Shown: positions 1 through 6,095 of the stretch, piece by piece
Numbering within the stretch: the stretch's first letter is position 1
Layout: each line of letters starts with the position of its first letter
Assembly: GCA_030835005.1 (NCBI GenBank)
Contig: JAUQWT010000184.1
Coordinates: 1 to 6,939, forward strand
Direction of reading: 5' to 3'
Length of the DNA stretch: 6,939 nt
DNA from: Ignavibacteria bacterium
GTDB lineage: Bacteria; Bacteroidota; Ignavibacteria; Tepidaquicellales; OLB5
Notes under the pieces: generated by a model
Databases searched by the model: none
Seen by the model: only the letters and a program-made list of their open reading frames with translations
Told to the model about the DNA's origin: nothing
Program-made: the position numbers and the translations under genes

Positions 1-65
1 CCGAATTCTCTGAATTCAGACTTTGTAAATGAATTTAAGATCTTGATCAACTGAGGATTTTCCAT
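1..65 (-). CDS. N-terminus of an uncharacterised protein (partial, runs off left edge)
   Basis: Reading leftward from an ATG at 65-63, the frame stays open to the window edge and gives 21 residues beginning MENPQLIKILNSFTKSEF and ending REF. The pattern of a short amphipathic start followed by L..F.KSEF+EF resembles the N-terminus of a family of uncharacterised Bacteroidota/Ignavibacteria proteins that I recall starting with a similar 'L..LSK.EF..FEKF..SP' segment. That match is from memory and covers only 21 residues. The gene would be divergent from the propeller gene at 377 and share the intergenic region with it. No function can be given. The alternative is that a rightward gene ends here: frame 1 is open from base 1 to a TGA at 52-54, giving 17 codons. 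Confidence 0.5.
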   Translation of the reverse strand, partial: MENPQLIKILNSFTKSEFREF

Positions 66-119
66 ATCACCTGTTTTTATGCCACTATTGGTTGATGAAT
101 TTTCCTCAATTTATTGATT

Positions 120-132
120 TTTTGTGACAAAA
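120..132. promoter_or_regulatory. 13-bp palindrome TTTTGTGACAAAA, possible operator
   Basis: TTTTGT-G-ACAAAA is a perfect inverted repeat around one central base. It lies about 56 nt upstream of the -33 element of the rightward promoter and about 55 nt upstream of the leftward gene start. Nine of its bases (TGTGACAAA, 123-131) recur in inverted orientation as TTTGTCACA at 216-224, overlapping the -7 element and likely transcription start. A regulator binding site is an inference; AT-rich palindromes of this size also occur by chance. Confidence 0.2.
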
Positions 133-187
133 TGGCAACTATTTTCTATCCGCACTGTTTTTCTTGCCACAAATCGGCTTAATTTTC

Positions 188-219
188 TTTGCTCTGCCAT
201 ACCCTAAAGTATATCTTTG
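188..219 (+). promoter_or_regulatory. Bacteroidota-type promoter for the propeller operon
   Basis: TTTG at 188-191 supplies the -33 TTG. A 20-nt spacer follows, then TATCTTTG at 212-219, a full match to the TAnnTTTG -7 element used by the primary sigma factor of Bacteroidota. Transcription would begin near 224, leaving about 150 nt of leader before the ATG at 377. I found no other full match to both elements in the 66-376 interval on this strand. Confidence 0.6.
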
Positions 220-230
220 TCACAGCTTCA

Positions 231-288
231 GGTCGTCTTCTAAAATTCCAACTAAAATTATAACCTCTGTTACTGAAAGAGGACGACC
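231..288 (+). promoter_or_regulatory. Leader hairpin 1 upstream of the propeller gene
   Basis: GGTCGTCTTCT (231-241) pairs with AGAGGACGACC (278-288). This gives an 11-bp stem with one G-U pair and a 36-nt AT-rich loop. It begins about 7 nt after the predicted transcription start and ends exactly where the second hairpin begins. The pairing is seen directly; a regulatory role is inferred. It matches no riboswitch class I recognise. Confidence 0.4.
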
Positions 289-354
289 AAGGTAAGAACG
301 CCGAGTATAACAGACCTGACTGCAGACAGGGATTACAAAGCGTTCTGCCTTTTT
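289..354 (+). terminator. Leader hairpin 2 with T-run: possible attenuator or small-RNA terminator
   Basis: AAGG (289-292) pairs with CCTT (348-351), and AGAACGC (295-301) pairs with GCGTTCT (340-346). The two stems are separated by a small internal loop (TA opposite G). A weaker inner stem CCTG/CAGG (315-318 with 327-330) may close part of the 38-nt loop. The 3' arm runs into T350-T354. This has the shape of an intrinsic terminator but a long loop, so its strength is uncertain. It ends 22 nt before the ATG at 377, so transcripts from the 188-219 promoter must pass it to reach that gene. Confidence 0.35.
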
Positions 355-376
355 AATAACTTTAAAAATAATTGTT

Positions 377-1408
377 ATGAAAAAGAATTTGATCATCATT
401 TCACTGGTTTGTTTTTGTTTAAGCTTCATAGCATCTGATTGTGACGGGGAATTAAGCAGCATAGGTGAGCCAAATCCTCCTAACAACAACCCGTTCCAAG
501 CAATATCATTATATACAGATGATGCAGGTACCACATGGACTGTAAAAGATATCAGCATAACCGGCAGTTTTGTTAGTATTGAGAATATCCAGGGTGTAAG
601 CTGTTTTGGTTATGACTTAAGCACTGTTACCGCAATAGGCAACAATGGCTATGCGATAATGAGAACAACAAATTCCGGTGCAAATTGGTACTCTCCGATT
701 ACACCTAACGAAAACGTTTATGATATAACTGGTACAAATACCGAAAACGGAGGTATTATAGTTGGCACGCTCGGTCGAATTTTTAAAACAACGGATAATG
801 GCTCAAACTGGTCAAATTTTGTTACACATCTGCCTGTAAATGGATTATATGCTGTTGATTTTTCTGACGATATGCGGGGTATTGTTATACCAACTGAGCC
901 TATAGATAGTATCGGTATCACAACTGACGGCGGAAATACCTGGCAATCGCGCGCGCCGTTTAATACTACTAATTACACAAACAGCGTAAAGTTCATCACT
1001 TCATTCCCGGGCACTGAGGCTGTTGCTTGCGGACATTCATGCAAGATATTCAGGTCAACTGATCTTGGGAGCAGCTGGGATGATGTAAGCCTGAGTTACA
1101 CCAATAACCTTAATAGTGTAGATTTCATAGACCCCATAGGAATCATTGCAGGTGATGGGGGGCTTATTTTAAGAACTCAAGACCGAGGTGTATTCTGGGT
1201 AAGCGTTTATGCTAACACCAATAAGAATTTGAAGAAAGTTTATCTGGAAGGCAGTAATTACTGGGCAGTTGGCGATAACATCATACTCAGGTCTTCAAAT
1301 CAGGGACAGTCATGGGAAACAGTGCGCTACAACGACAAGGAGTATTATACCGATTTGGTCTTCATTAAAGGAAACGGAATTGTTGTTGGCAGCAGACGGA
1401 CTAATTAA
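377..1408 (+). CDS. Exported YCF48/BNR-type beta-propeller protein without sorting domain
   Basis: The 343-residue product starts with a signal sequence (KK at 2-3, hydrophobic core about 5-19). The mature part contains seven Asp-box-like repeats of the form (S/T)xDxGxxW: YTDDAGTTW (46-54), TTNSGANW (97-104), TTDNGSNW (138-145), TTDGGNTW (182-189), STDLGSSW (227-234), TQDRGVFW (267-274) and SSNQGQSW (306-313). They are spaced about 39-51 residues apart and alternate with short 'VGxxGxI(F/L)(K/R)' strands. This is the layout of a seven-bladed YCF48/sialidase-like propeller. Cyanobacterial YCF48 assists photosystem II assembly, but that role does not transfer; in this group such proteins are exported and mostly unstudied. 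A Cys at 22 (ASDC) is not a canonical lipobox. The protein ends about 30 residues after the last repeat and lacks the type IX sorting domain found on its paralogue at 2258. The start is set by the signal peptide; no Shine-Dalgarno is visible. Confidence 0.85.
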   Translation: MKKNLIIISLVCFCLSFIASDCDGELSSIGEPNPPNNNPFQAISLYTDDAGTTWTVKDISITGSFVSIENIQGVSCFGYDLSTVTAIGNNGYAIMRTTNSGANWYSPITPNENVYDITGTNTENGGIIVGTLGRIFKTTDNGSNWSNFVTHLPVNGLYAVDFSDDMRGIVIPTEPIDSIGITTDGGNTWQSRAPFNTTNYTNSVKFITSFPGTEAVACGHSCKIFRSTDLGSSWDDVSLSYTNNLNSVDFIDPIGIIAGDGGLILRTQDRGVFWVSVYANTNKNLKKVYLEGSNYWAVGDNIILRSSNQGQSWETVRYNDKEYYTDLVFIKGNGIVVGSRRTN

Positions 1409-1441
1409 ATGAATTTGTCAATAAAAATAAATCAAAACTTC

Positions 1442-1921
1442 ATGAAAACTTTAAAACTTTTTCTGCCGCTGACACTTTTGATGTGTGTAATACTTTGCAA
1501 CTGCGGCAATAATAACCTGTCAACAAACAGCACGCCGATGAATAGTGATACTTCATTTGTGAATTACATTATCATAATTCCAACCGGCGGCAGCCCTGAT
1601 ACTTTATTCTTCACAAACAGGGATCTATGCCGTGGATCATATTCCGGCACGCAGAATAATACATACTGTATTATGAACGATACAGCTTTATCCCAAAGTG
1701 TATCTGTTACTTTTGACGGGAACGCAGCGGGATCACCGGCATTCACATTCGGATTTCTTTCGTATATGGGAGGCAGCTACTCTGCAACTTCAATAACTGG
1801 CTCAGTATCTCTGTACGAGGCTGTTGGCGGGAAGATCAAAGGAACATTCAGCGGTACATTTTCTGATGGCGTTACGATCTATCAGTGCCGCGGTGAGTTC
1901 ACAGTTTACAGGACACAATGA
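1442..1921 (+). CDS. Small exported, probably lipid-anchored, beta-rich hypothetical protein
   Basis: I do not recognise a named family. From the ATG at 1442 the protein is 159 residues. It begins MKTLKLFLPLTLLMCVILCNCG, a clear export signal ending in cysteines at 15, 19 and 21. C19 or C21 could be lipidated, but neither has a canonical lipobox. The mature part is rich in Ser, Thr, Gly and Asn with alternating beta-strand patterns, and ends in a GKIKGTFSGTF...GEFTVYR segment. I recall similar endings in small beta-barrel lipoproteins of Bacteroidota (inference). An upstream in-frame ATG at 1409 would add 11 residues before the signal. It directly follows the TAA of the propeller gene (TAAATG), so translational coupling could favour it. 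I prefer 1442 because it gives a normal signal peptide n-region. The gene almost certainly shares a transcript with the propeller gene. Confidence 0.7.
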   Translation: MKTLKLFLPLTLLMCVILCNCGNNNLSTNSTPMNSDTSFVNYIIIIPTGGSPDTLFFTNRDLCRGSYSGTQNNTYCIMNDTALSQSVSVTFDGNAAGSPAFTFGFLSYMGGSYSATSITGSVSLYEAVGGKIKGTFSGTFSDGVTIYQCRGEFTVYRTQ

Positions 1922-1990
1922 TACTTCGTGTAATTAACTGACAATCAAAGCGAAAATTTAAGAAAAATGTATGGGACCTAAACCACAAAA

Positions 1991-2206
1991 AATCAAGCTA
2001 CCAATTCCAGATTACGGATCGTTGAATCCGGATTTATTCAATCAAAAATTTTTAAACAGGTCGGGCAGGAGATCGTTGTTCTTGTTAATGAAGATCTGAA
2101 GCCGGTCTCGTACCATTTTAAAAGGAAAACATCAAATCAGACTGGCAGTAAATCTTTTTTGAAAATAATAACTAAGAGCATTTCATTCACCAAGAAAACA
2201 TTTTGA
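1991..2206 (+). pseudogene. Decayed type IX secretion C-terminal sorting domain fragment
   Basis: Frame 2 is open from 1982 to a TGA at 2204-2206 but has no start codon. Its translation aligns without a gap to residues 365-435 of the intact sorting domain in the gene at 2258, with 29 of 71 residues identical by hand count. The best-kept part is QVGQEIVVLVNED (2057-2095) against QIGQEIAVLVNED. Both copies then keep P, Y.F, NQ, F and TKK at matching positions. The characteristic NYPNPFNP entry motif, the W and the SGVYFY strand are lost, and the frame stops three residues short of the intact end. Many third-position differences in the conserved core suggest an older paralogue that later decayed, not a fresh copy. 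No propeller remnant is visible ahead of it. It shares its frame with the 1442 gene but is cut off from it by stops at 1919, 1931 and 1979. Confidence 0.7.
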
Positions 2207-2257
2207 AAAAAATAATAACCCAAAAAAATGAATCTAATAAAATAATTTCACTAAATT

Positions 2258-3574
2258 ATGAAAAAAATACTTGCAATATCTTATTTTTCTATAGTAATTT
2301 TTACTTCAATGGGTTTCAGAGCGTGTAATTTGGATAAGTCTAACCAAGATGGTTTCTGGGTCATGATTTTTTCGTGGTTTGAACACTGGCCTACTCTTTA
2401 CGCGCCCGGAGAAAGCGGTTCCGATACGCTTTTCTGCTCAATTTCGGTTGGTTCCAACGGAGGAATAATCAGAGGAACCGGAAGGTCAACCATAATTTAT
2501 CAGCGGATGGAATCCGGAACGACCCAACAGCTGAATATGGTCAGAGGATCAAATAATCCTTACCAGAACAATGCTGCTGTTGTTGGCAATAATGGGACGG
2601 TTCTGGTAACAACTAATACCGGACTGAACTGGACAAGTAAAACTCCAGTAACAAGCGCTAATCTTAAAGGAGTTGACCATAGTTCTTTTCTGTTTTGTGT
2701 TGGGGATAACGGAACTATTTTATTTGCTATTGAACTGATGACCGGCAATTTGGTTTCACAAACAAGCGGAACGAACCGCAATTTGAAAGATGTCGCAATG
2801 TCGCCTTTTGCGCCTCAGCGGGTTATAGTTGTTGGTGAAAAAGGTACAATATTGAGAAGTTCAGATACGGGCTTTAATTGGGAAAATGTTAGTGTTTCAG
2901 ATACCTCATTTGATTTCAATGCCCTGAATAAAAAAAGTGCGTATAGTACGGACTTCAGATATATTGCTGTTGGAAGCGGGGGCAGGATTTATAAATCTAC
3001 TGACTTGGGACTTACCTGGATACAAAAGAACAGCGGAACTGTAAACAATTTAAAGAGCATTTACTTTTTGAACCTTGATAGCGGTATAGTTGCAGGTGAT
3101 AATGGCACTATCAGGCTAACTACAGACGGAGGCGAAACATGGTTCACAGACCCGTTTTTTAACTCTCCTGCTTCCAGAAATTATAGATCTGTTTCATGTA
3201 TCCATCCTCAAAGCGGCACTTTCGCTGCAATGAGTGATTCATTGTTTGTAATTTCAAATGACCCGGTCAATATTGTTCTGGGAATTAATACTGTAAACAC
3301 AGCGATACCTGTTGACTTTTCATTGTCTCAAAACTATCCAAATCCGTTTAATCCGACTACTACTTTCGGATTTAAAATTGCTGATTTCGGATTTGTTCAA
3401 CTAAAAATTTATGATCAAATCGGGCAGGAGATCGCTGTTCTGGTAAACGAAGACATGAGGCCGGGCACGTATAGTTTTGACTGGAATGCTGCAAATCAGC
3501 CTAGCGGAGTTTATTTTTATAGACTTACTACCGATGGATTTACAGATACAAAGAAAATGGTTCTTGTAAAATAG
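2258..3574 (+). CDS. Secreted YCF48-like beta-propeller with type IX C-terminal sorting domain
   Basis: The 438-residue protein begins with a signal sequence (about 1-20; a Cys at 23 follows it without a canonical lipobox). Residues about 55-335 hold propeller repeats. Clear Asp-box signatures are TTNTGLNW (118-125), SSDTGFNW (201-208), STDLGLTW (247-254) and TTDGGETW (288-295), and recurrent VGxxGTI(L/R) strands occur at about 109-116, 148-155, 191-199, 237-244 and 278-285. After a linker, residues about 354-438 form a type A sorting domain: FSLSQNYPNPFNPTT, then LKIYDQIGQEIAVLVNED, then SGVYFYRL and a terminal KKMVLVK. In the type IX system this domain directs the folded protein across the outer membrane and is usually removed on anchoring. 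Expected location is the cell surface or outside; ligand unknown. It is a paralogue of the gene at 377 with fewer clear blades. No good promoter was found in the 1922-2257 gap, so it may depend on upstream transcription. Confidence 0.88.
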   Translation: MKKILAISYFSIVIFTSMGFRACNLDKSNQDGFWVMIFSWFEHWPTLYAPGESGSDTLFCSISVGSNGGIIRGTGRSTIIYQRMESGTTQQLNMVRGSNNPYQNNAAVVGNNGTVLVTTNTGLNWTSKTPVTSANLKGVDHSSFLFCVGDNGTILFAIELMTGNLVSQTSGTNRNLKDVAMSPFAPQRVIVVGEKGTILRSSDTGFNWENVSVSDTSFDFNALNKKSAYSTDFRYIAVGSGGRIYKSTDLGLTWIQKNSGTVNNLKSIYFLNLDSGIVAGDNGTIRLTTDGGETWFTDPFFNSPASRNYRSVSCIHPQSGTFAAMSDSLFVISNDPVNIVLGINTVNTAIPVDFSLSQNYPNPFNPTTTFGFKIADFGFVQLKIYDQIGQEIAVLVNEDMRPGTYSFDWNAANQPSGVYFYRLTTDGFTDTKKMVLVK

Positions 3575-3598
3575 CTTACCATTTGATTAATGATCAAT

Positions 3599-3628
3599 AA
3601 GGCAGATTTTATCTGCCTTTATTATTTT
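3599..3628 (+). terminator. Intrinsic terminator of the secreted propeller gene
   Basis: AAGGCAGAT (3599-3607) pairs perfectly with ATCTGCCTT (3611-3619) around a TTT loop. It is followed by the T-rich stretch TATTATTTT to 3628. It begins 24 nt after the TAG of the propeller gene and ends 24 nt before the DUF427 start, so it separates the two transcription units. Confidence 0.85.
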
Positions 3629-3652
3629 GTGCAGTATTCGCAAATTTAAACT

Positions 3653-4147
3653 ATGAAGCCAAAAAGAACTGAGCCAAAACCAGGACAGGAATCCGTGTGG
3701 GATTATCCCCGTCCCCCAAAGATCGAAAAAGTAATCAAGACCATAAAGATAATTCATTCCGGTATCACAATTGCAGAGAGCATCAATGCCAAACGGGTGC
3801 TGGAGACATCACATCCACCTGTCTATTACATTCCTCCTGCAGATGTGAAAACGGAGTTACTTTCCCCGGCTGATAATCACACATTTTGTGAATGGAAAGG
3901 AAATGCAGACTATTACCATCTAAACATTGAAGGTAAACAAGTGAGATATGCCTGCTGGAGCTACCCGGAACCGGTTGCGGCTTTTGCGGAGTTGAAAGAC
4001 CACCTTGCTTTCTACGCGCAAAAAATAGATGAATGCTTCGTTGGAGAAGAAAGAGCTACACCTCAGCCCGGGAAATTTTACGGCGGGTGGATAACGAAAA
4101 ATATTATTGGACCTTTTAAAGGTGAAGAAGGAAGTGAAGGCTGGTAA
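3653..4147 (+). CDS. DUF427 family protein
   Basis: The 164-residue protein is a single DUF427 (PF04248) domain, recognised from a series of conserved blocks: ESVWDYPRPP (13-22), LETSHPPVYYIPP (50-62), FCEWKGNADYYHL (78-90), WSYPEPVAAF (102-111), FYAQKIDECFV (120-130), QPGKFYGGWIT (138-148) and GPFKG (153-157). The full domain is present and the length fits single-domain members. There is no signal peptide, so it is cytosolic. Biochemical function is not established; the newer Pfam label calls it a nucleotidyltransferase-like domain, which I would not treat as proof of activity. It is isolated from the propeller gene by a terminator and ends 3 nt from the convergent sixA stop. A TTATTTTG at 3622-3629 is one base off the Bacteroidota -7 element and could serve as promoter, but no -33 is visible. 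Confidence 0.9.
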   Translation: MKPKRTEPKPGQESVWDYPRPPKIEKVIKTIKIIHSGITIAESINAKRVLETSHPPVYYIPPADVKTELLSPADNHTFCEWKGNADYYHLNIEGKQVRYACWSYPEPVAAFAELKDHLAFYAQKIDECFVGEERATPQPGKFYGGWITKNIIGPFKGEEGSEGW

Positions 4148-4150
4148 AGT

Positions 4151-4654
4151 TTAGGCCGGCTCGATAAGCTTCATGTTTTCTGAATTAAGGAACCATACAA
4201 ATTTGCCGGTTTCATTAGAAGGATCATATTCTATTTTACATACACTGGCATTCTTGAAATTCATTTGCACTCCGCCTGGATTACTGCCGCTGATGAGATT
4301 AAGTGAGTATGAATTTACATCTGGCGCGTGACCAAAAATACCAATGCTTTTATAATGCGCATTTCTATTGATCATTTGAACAAAGCGGCTGAAGCTATGC
4401 CCGCCGATGAGTTCAACTGCCGTTTTGATTTCATCATCGAATTTCAGAACAGACCCGAATAACTCTGCGGTTTGGACAGCTCTGACAAGCGGACTGGTTA
4501 AAATAGCGTCAAATTTTACATTCATATCTTTCAGACGATGGGCTACTATTTTGCAGTGATTACGGCCGTGTATTGAAAGGTAGCGCTGCCCTTCATCCGA
4601 AACCTCGCTTCCAATATCTGCTGCAACTCCGTGTCTGATTATGTATAGATCCAT
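4151..4654 (-). CDS. sixA: SixA-like phosphohistidine phosphatase
   Basis: This 167-residue protein belongs to the histidine phosphatase (phosphoglycerate mutase-like) superfamily. It starts MDLYIIRHGVA with the catalytic RHG triad (7-9, His8 being the phospho-acceptor). It has a second arginine in SPLVRAVQTAE (Arg58) and the second catalytic histidine in GIFGHAPDV (His109). Length and the single compact domain match SixA, which removes phosphate from histidine phosphotransfer domains or PTS proteins; E. coli SixA acts on ArcB and on NPr. The usual LTPxG motif reads LSIHGR here (26-31), a mild deviation. The partner in this organism is unknown. Its ATG overlaps the mtaB stop by one base (TAATG), so it is expected to be translated by coupling from the mtaB transcript. 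Cytosolic; no signal peptide. Other small members of the superfamily are the main alternative. Confidence 0.85.
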   Translation of the reverse strand: MDLYIIRHGVAADIGSEVSDEGQRYLSIHGRNHCKIVAHRLKDMNVKFDAILTSPLVRAVQTAELFGSVLKFDDEIKTAVELIGGHSFSRFVQMINRNAHYKSIGIFGHAPDVNSYSLNLISGSNPGGVQMNFKNASVCKIEYDPSNETGKFVWFLNSENMKLIEPA

Positions 4655-5967
4655 TATGCTGCTATGCTTCCTTCTGCGAAATTGAATGAATCTGCTGATG
4701 ATATTTTGACATTTAGAACGGTATTTTCAAGTTTTAGATCTGCGTTAACCCTGGTCTTGATGTAGTTTTCGCTGAAACCGTATATAAAATTATCTTCTCT
4801 AACAGTTTCAAACAATACTTTATGAGTCATGTCAATATTCTGCCGGTAAAATGCAAGACGCTTCTTATTTGAAAGTTCTCTCAGAATTCCGCTTCTTCTC
4901 CTGCGCTCAACGGTATCAACTCTGCCGGGAAGAGTTACTGCAAATGTATTTCTTCTTTCCGAATAAGTGAATACATGTAAATAACTTGCAGGAAGTGAAT
5001 TCAGGAATTCTACCGTGTTCAAGAATCTTTCTTCAGTCTCCTGAGGAAAACCGGTTATGACATCAATTCCGATCCCAACACCGGGTATTTCAGAATTAAG
5101 TTTGTAGATCAGGTCCCTATATTGATCTCTGTTATACCTTCTTCTCATGAGCTTCAGTATTTCCGGATCTCCGCTTTGAAGCGGAATGTGAAAATGACGG
5201 CAGATATTTTTTGATGATTTCACAAGCTGGATAATATCATTCGTCAAAAGGTTTGGCTCTATTGAACTGATCCTGATCCTGGGAATATCCATCTTCTCAA
5301 GTTCATATAATACATCAACAAGCTTGTAATCTTGGTTTTCAGATTCCGCTCTATAATCATAATCACCGGTATTAACACCTGTCAAAACGATTTCCTTATA
5401 GCCGGAATCAATAAGTTTCTTTGCATTTTCAACAACTTTGTTTATACTTAAGCTGCGCGATTTTCCTCTTGCAAGCGGAATAGTGCAGAATGAACAATTA
5501 TAGTCACACCCATCCTGAATTTTCAAAAAAGCGCGTGTGCGGGAATCGGTATCTGATGAGTATGCGTAATCAAAATCAGTTACTTCGCTTATCGGAGAGG
5601 TAAATACACAAGAAAGATTCTTTTTTTCGAAATTGTTAACATAGTCGAAGAGCTTGAATTTCTCGTTTGCGCCAAGGACGAGATCAACTCCGTGTATTCC
5701 GGCAATTTCGTTTGGCTGAAGCTGTGCATAGCAGCCTGTTACTATTATATATGTATCGGGATTGCTATTAAGCACACTTCTGATTATCTGGCGGCACTCT
5801 TTATCTGCGTTTTCTGTTACAGAACATGTATTAAGTACAAATATATCAGCAGTTTCTCCAAACGGTTTTACAGCAAATCCGCCTTCGGAGAATTTACCTG
5901 CAAGAGTAGATGTCTCTGAATAATTCAGTTTGCAGCCCAATGTATGTAGTGATACAGATTTTTGCAT
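4654..5967 (-). CDS. mtaB: tRNA (t6A37) methylthiotransferase MtaB
   Basis: The 437-residue protein is a radical-SAM methylthiotransferase that converts N6-threonylcarbamoyladenosine at position 37 of ANN-decoding tRNAs to its 2-methylthio form. The N-terminal MTTase domain has the three cysteines of the auxiliary iron-sulfur cluster: HTLGCKLNYSE (Cys12), LNTCSVTENAD (Cys48) and VTGCYAQ (Cys79). The radical-SAM core has DGCDYNCSFCTIP (Cys154, 158, 161), followed by EIVLTGVNTGDY (192-203) and HIPLQSGDPEILKLMRRRY (260-278). A TRAM-like RNA-binding segment fills roughly 375-437. The HTLGCK start, not the TYGCQMN of MiaB, and the length point to MtaB over MiaB or RimO. All catalytic cysteines are present. 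It is first in a two-gene operon with sixA, and is divergent from the GH97 gene. Confidence 0.93.
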   Translation of the reverse strand: MQKSVSLHTLGCKLNYSETSTLAGKFSEGGFAVKPFGETADIFVLNTCSVTENADKECRQIIRSVLNSNPDTYIIVTGCYAQLQPNEIAGIHGVDLVLGANEKFKLFDYVNNFEKKNLSCVFTSPISEVTDFDYAYSSDTDSRTRAFLKIQDGCDYNCSFCTIPLARGKSRSLSINKVVENAKKLIDSGYKEIVLTGVNTGDYDYRAESENQDYKLVDVLYELEKMDIPRIRISSIEPNLLTNDIIQLVKSSKNICRHFHIPLQSGDPEILKLMRRRYNRDQYRDLIYKLNSEIPGVGIGIDVITGFPQETEERFLNTVEFLNSLPASYLHVFTYSERRNTFAVTLPGRVDTVERRRRSGILRELSNKKRLAFYRQNIDMTHKVLFETVREDNFIYGFSENYIKTRVNADLKLENTVLNVKISSADSFNFAEGSIAA

Positions 5968-5972
5968 TGGTG

Positions 5973-5980
5973 CAAATTTA
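5973..5980 (-). promoter_or_regulatory. Candidate -7 element of mtaB
   Basis: On the minus strand TAAATTTG (5980 to 5973) matches TAnnTTTG exactly. It lies only 5 nt upstream of the mtaB ATG (5967-5965), which would place the transcription start at or within a few bases of the start codon. No TTG was found at the expected -33 distance, so this may be a chance match. Confidence 0.25.
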
Positions 5981-6095
5981 CTGATTTTAAGCTACATATA
6001 TTATGAATTTATGAGTACATTCATACACTAAACTAAGTAGTAATATTTATTTTGGACGTGAAAATTAATCGTTTATTGACAATTTTAGCAGAAAA

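Noticed and set aside
3..17. GAATTC-TCT-GAATTC direct repeat
   Set aside because: It simply encodes the repeated Glu-Phe of the partial leftward gene and is too short to suggest an element.
220..558. Leftward 112-codon open frame overlapping the start of the propeller gene
   Set aside because: About half lies antisense to the signal peptide and first repeat of a well-supported gene. The rest covers the leader hairpins, and the product resembles nothing I know. Its last ~50 residues look somewhat protein-like, so a decayed gene end is not fully excluded.
718..921. Leftward open frame inside the first propeller gene
   Set aside because: Fully antisense to a clear coding region; the composition is a mirror of the propeller repeats.
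1564..1746. Leftward open frame inside the small exported protein gene
   Set aside because: Shadow of the sense gene, with no recognisable features.
1971..2090. Short rightward frame from ATG 1971 containing KIKLPIPDYG, which looks like the early part of a sorting domain
   Set aside because: It is in a different frame from the fragment that aligns without gaps, and the resemblance is only about ten residues. A frameshift inside the fragment could explain it, but the other frame covers the same stretch better.
2560..2781. Leftward open frame inside the second propeller gene
   Set aside because: Antisense shadow of a supported gene.
5692..5919. Rightward open frame inside mtaB
   Set aside because: Antisense to the conserved methylthiotransferase domain, including the Cys48 and Cys79 regions.
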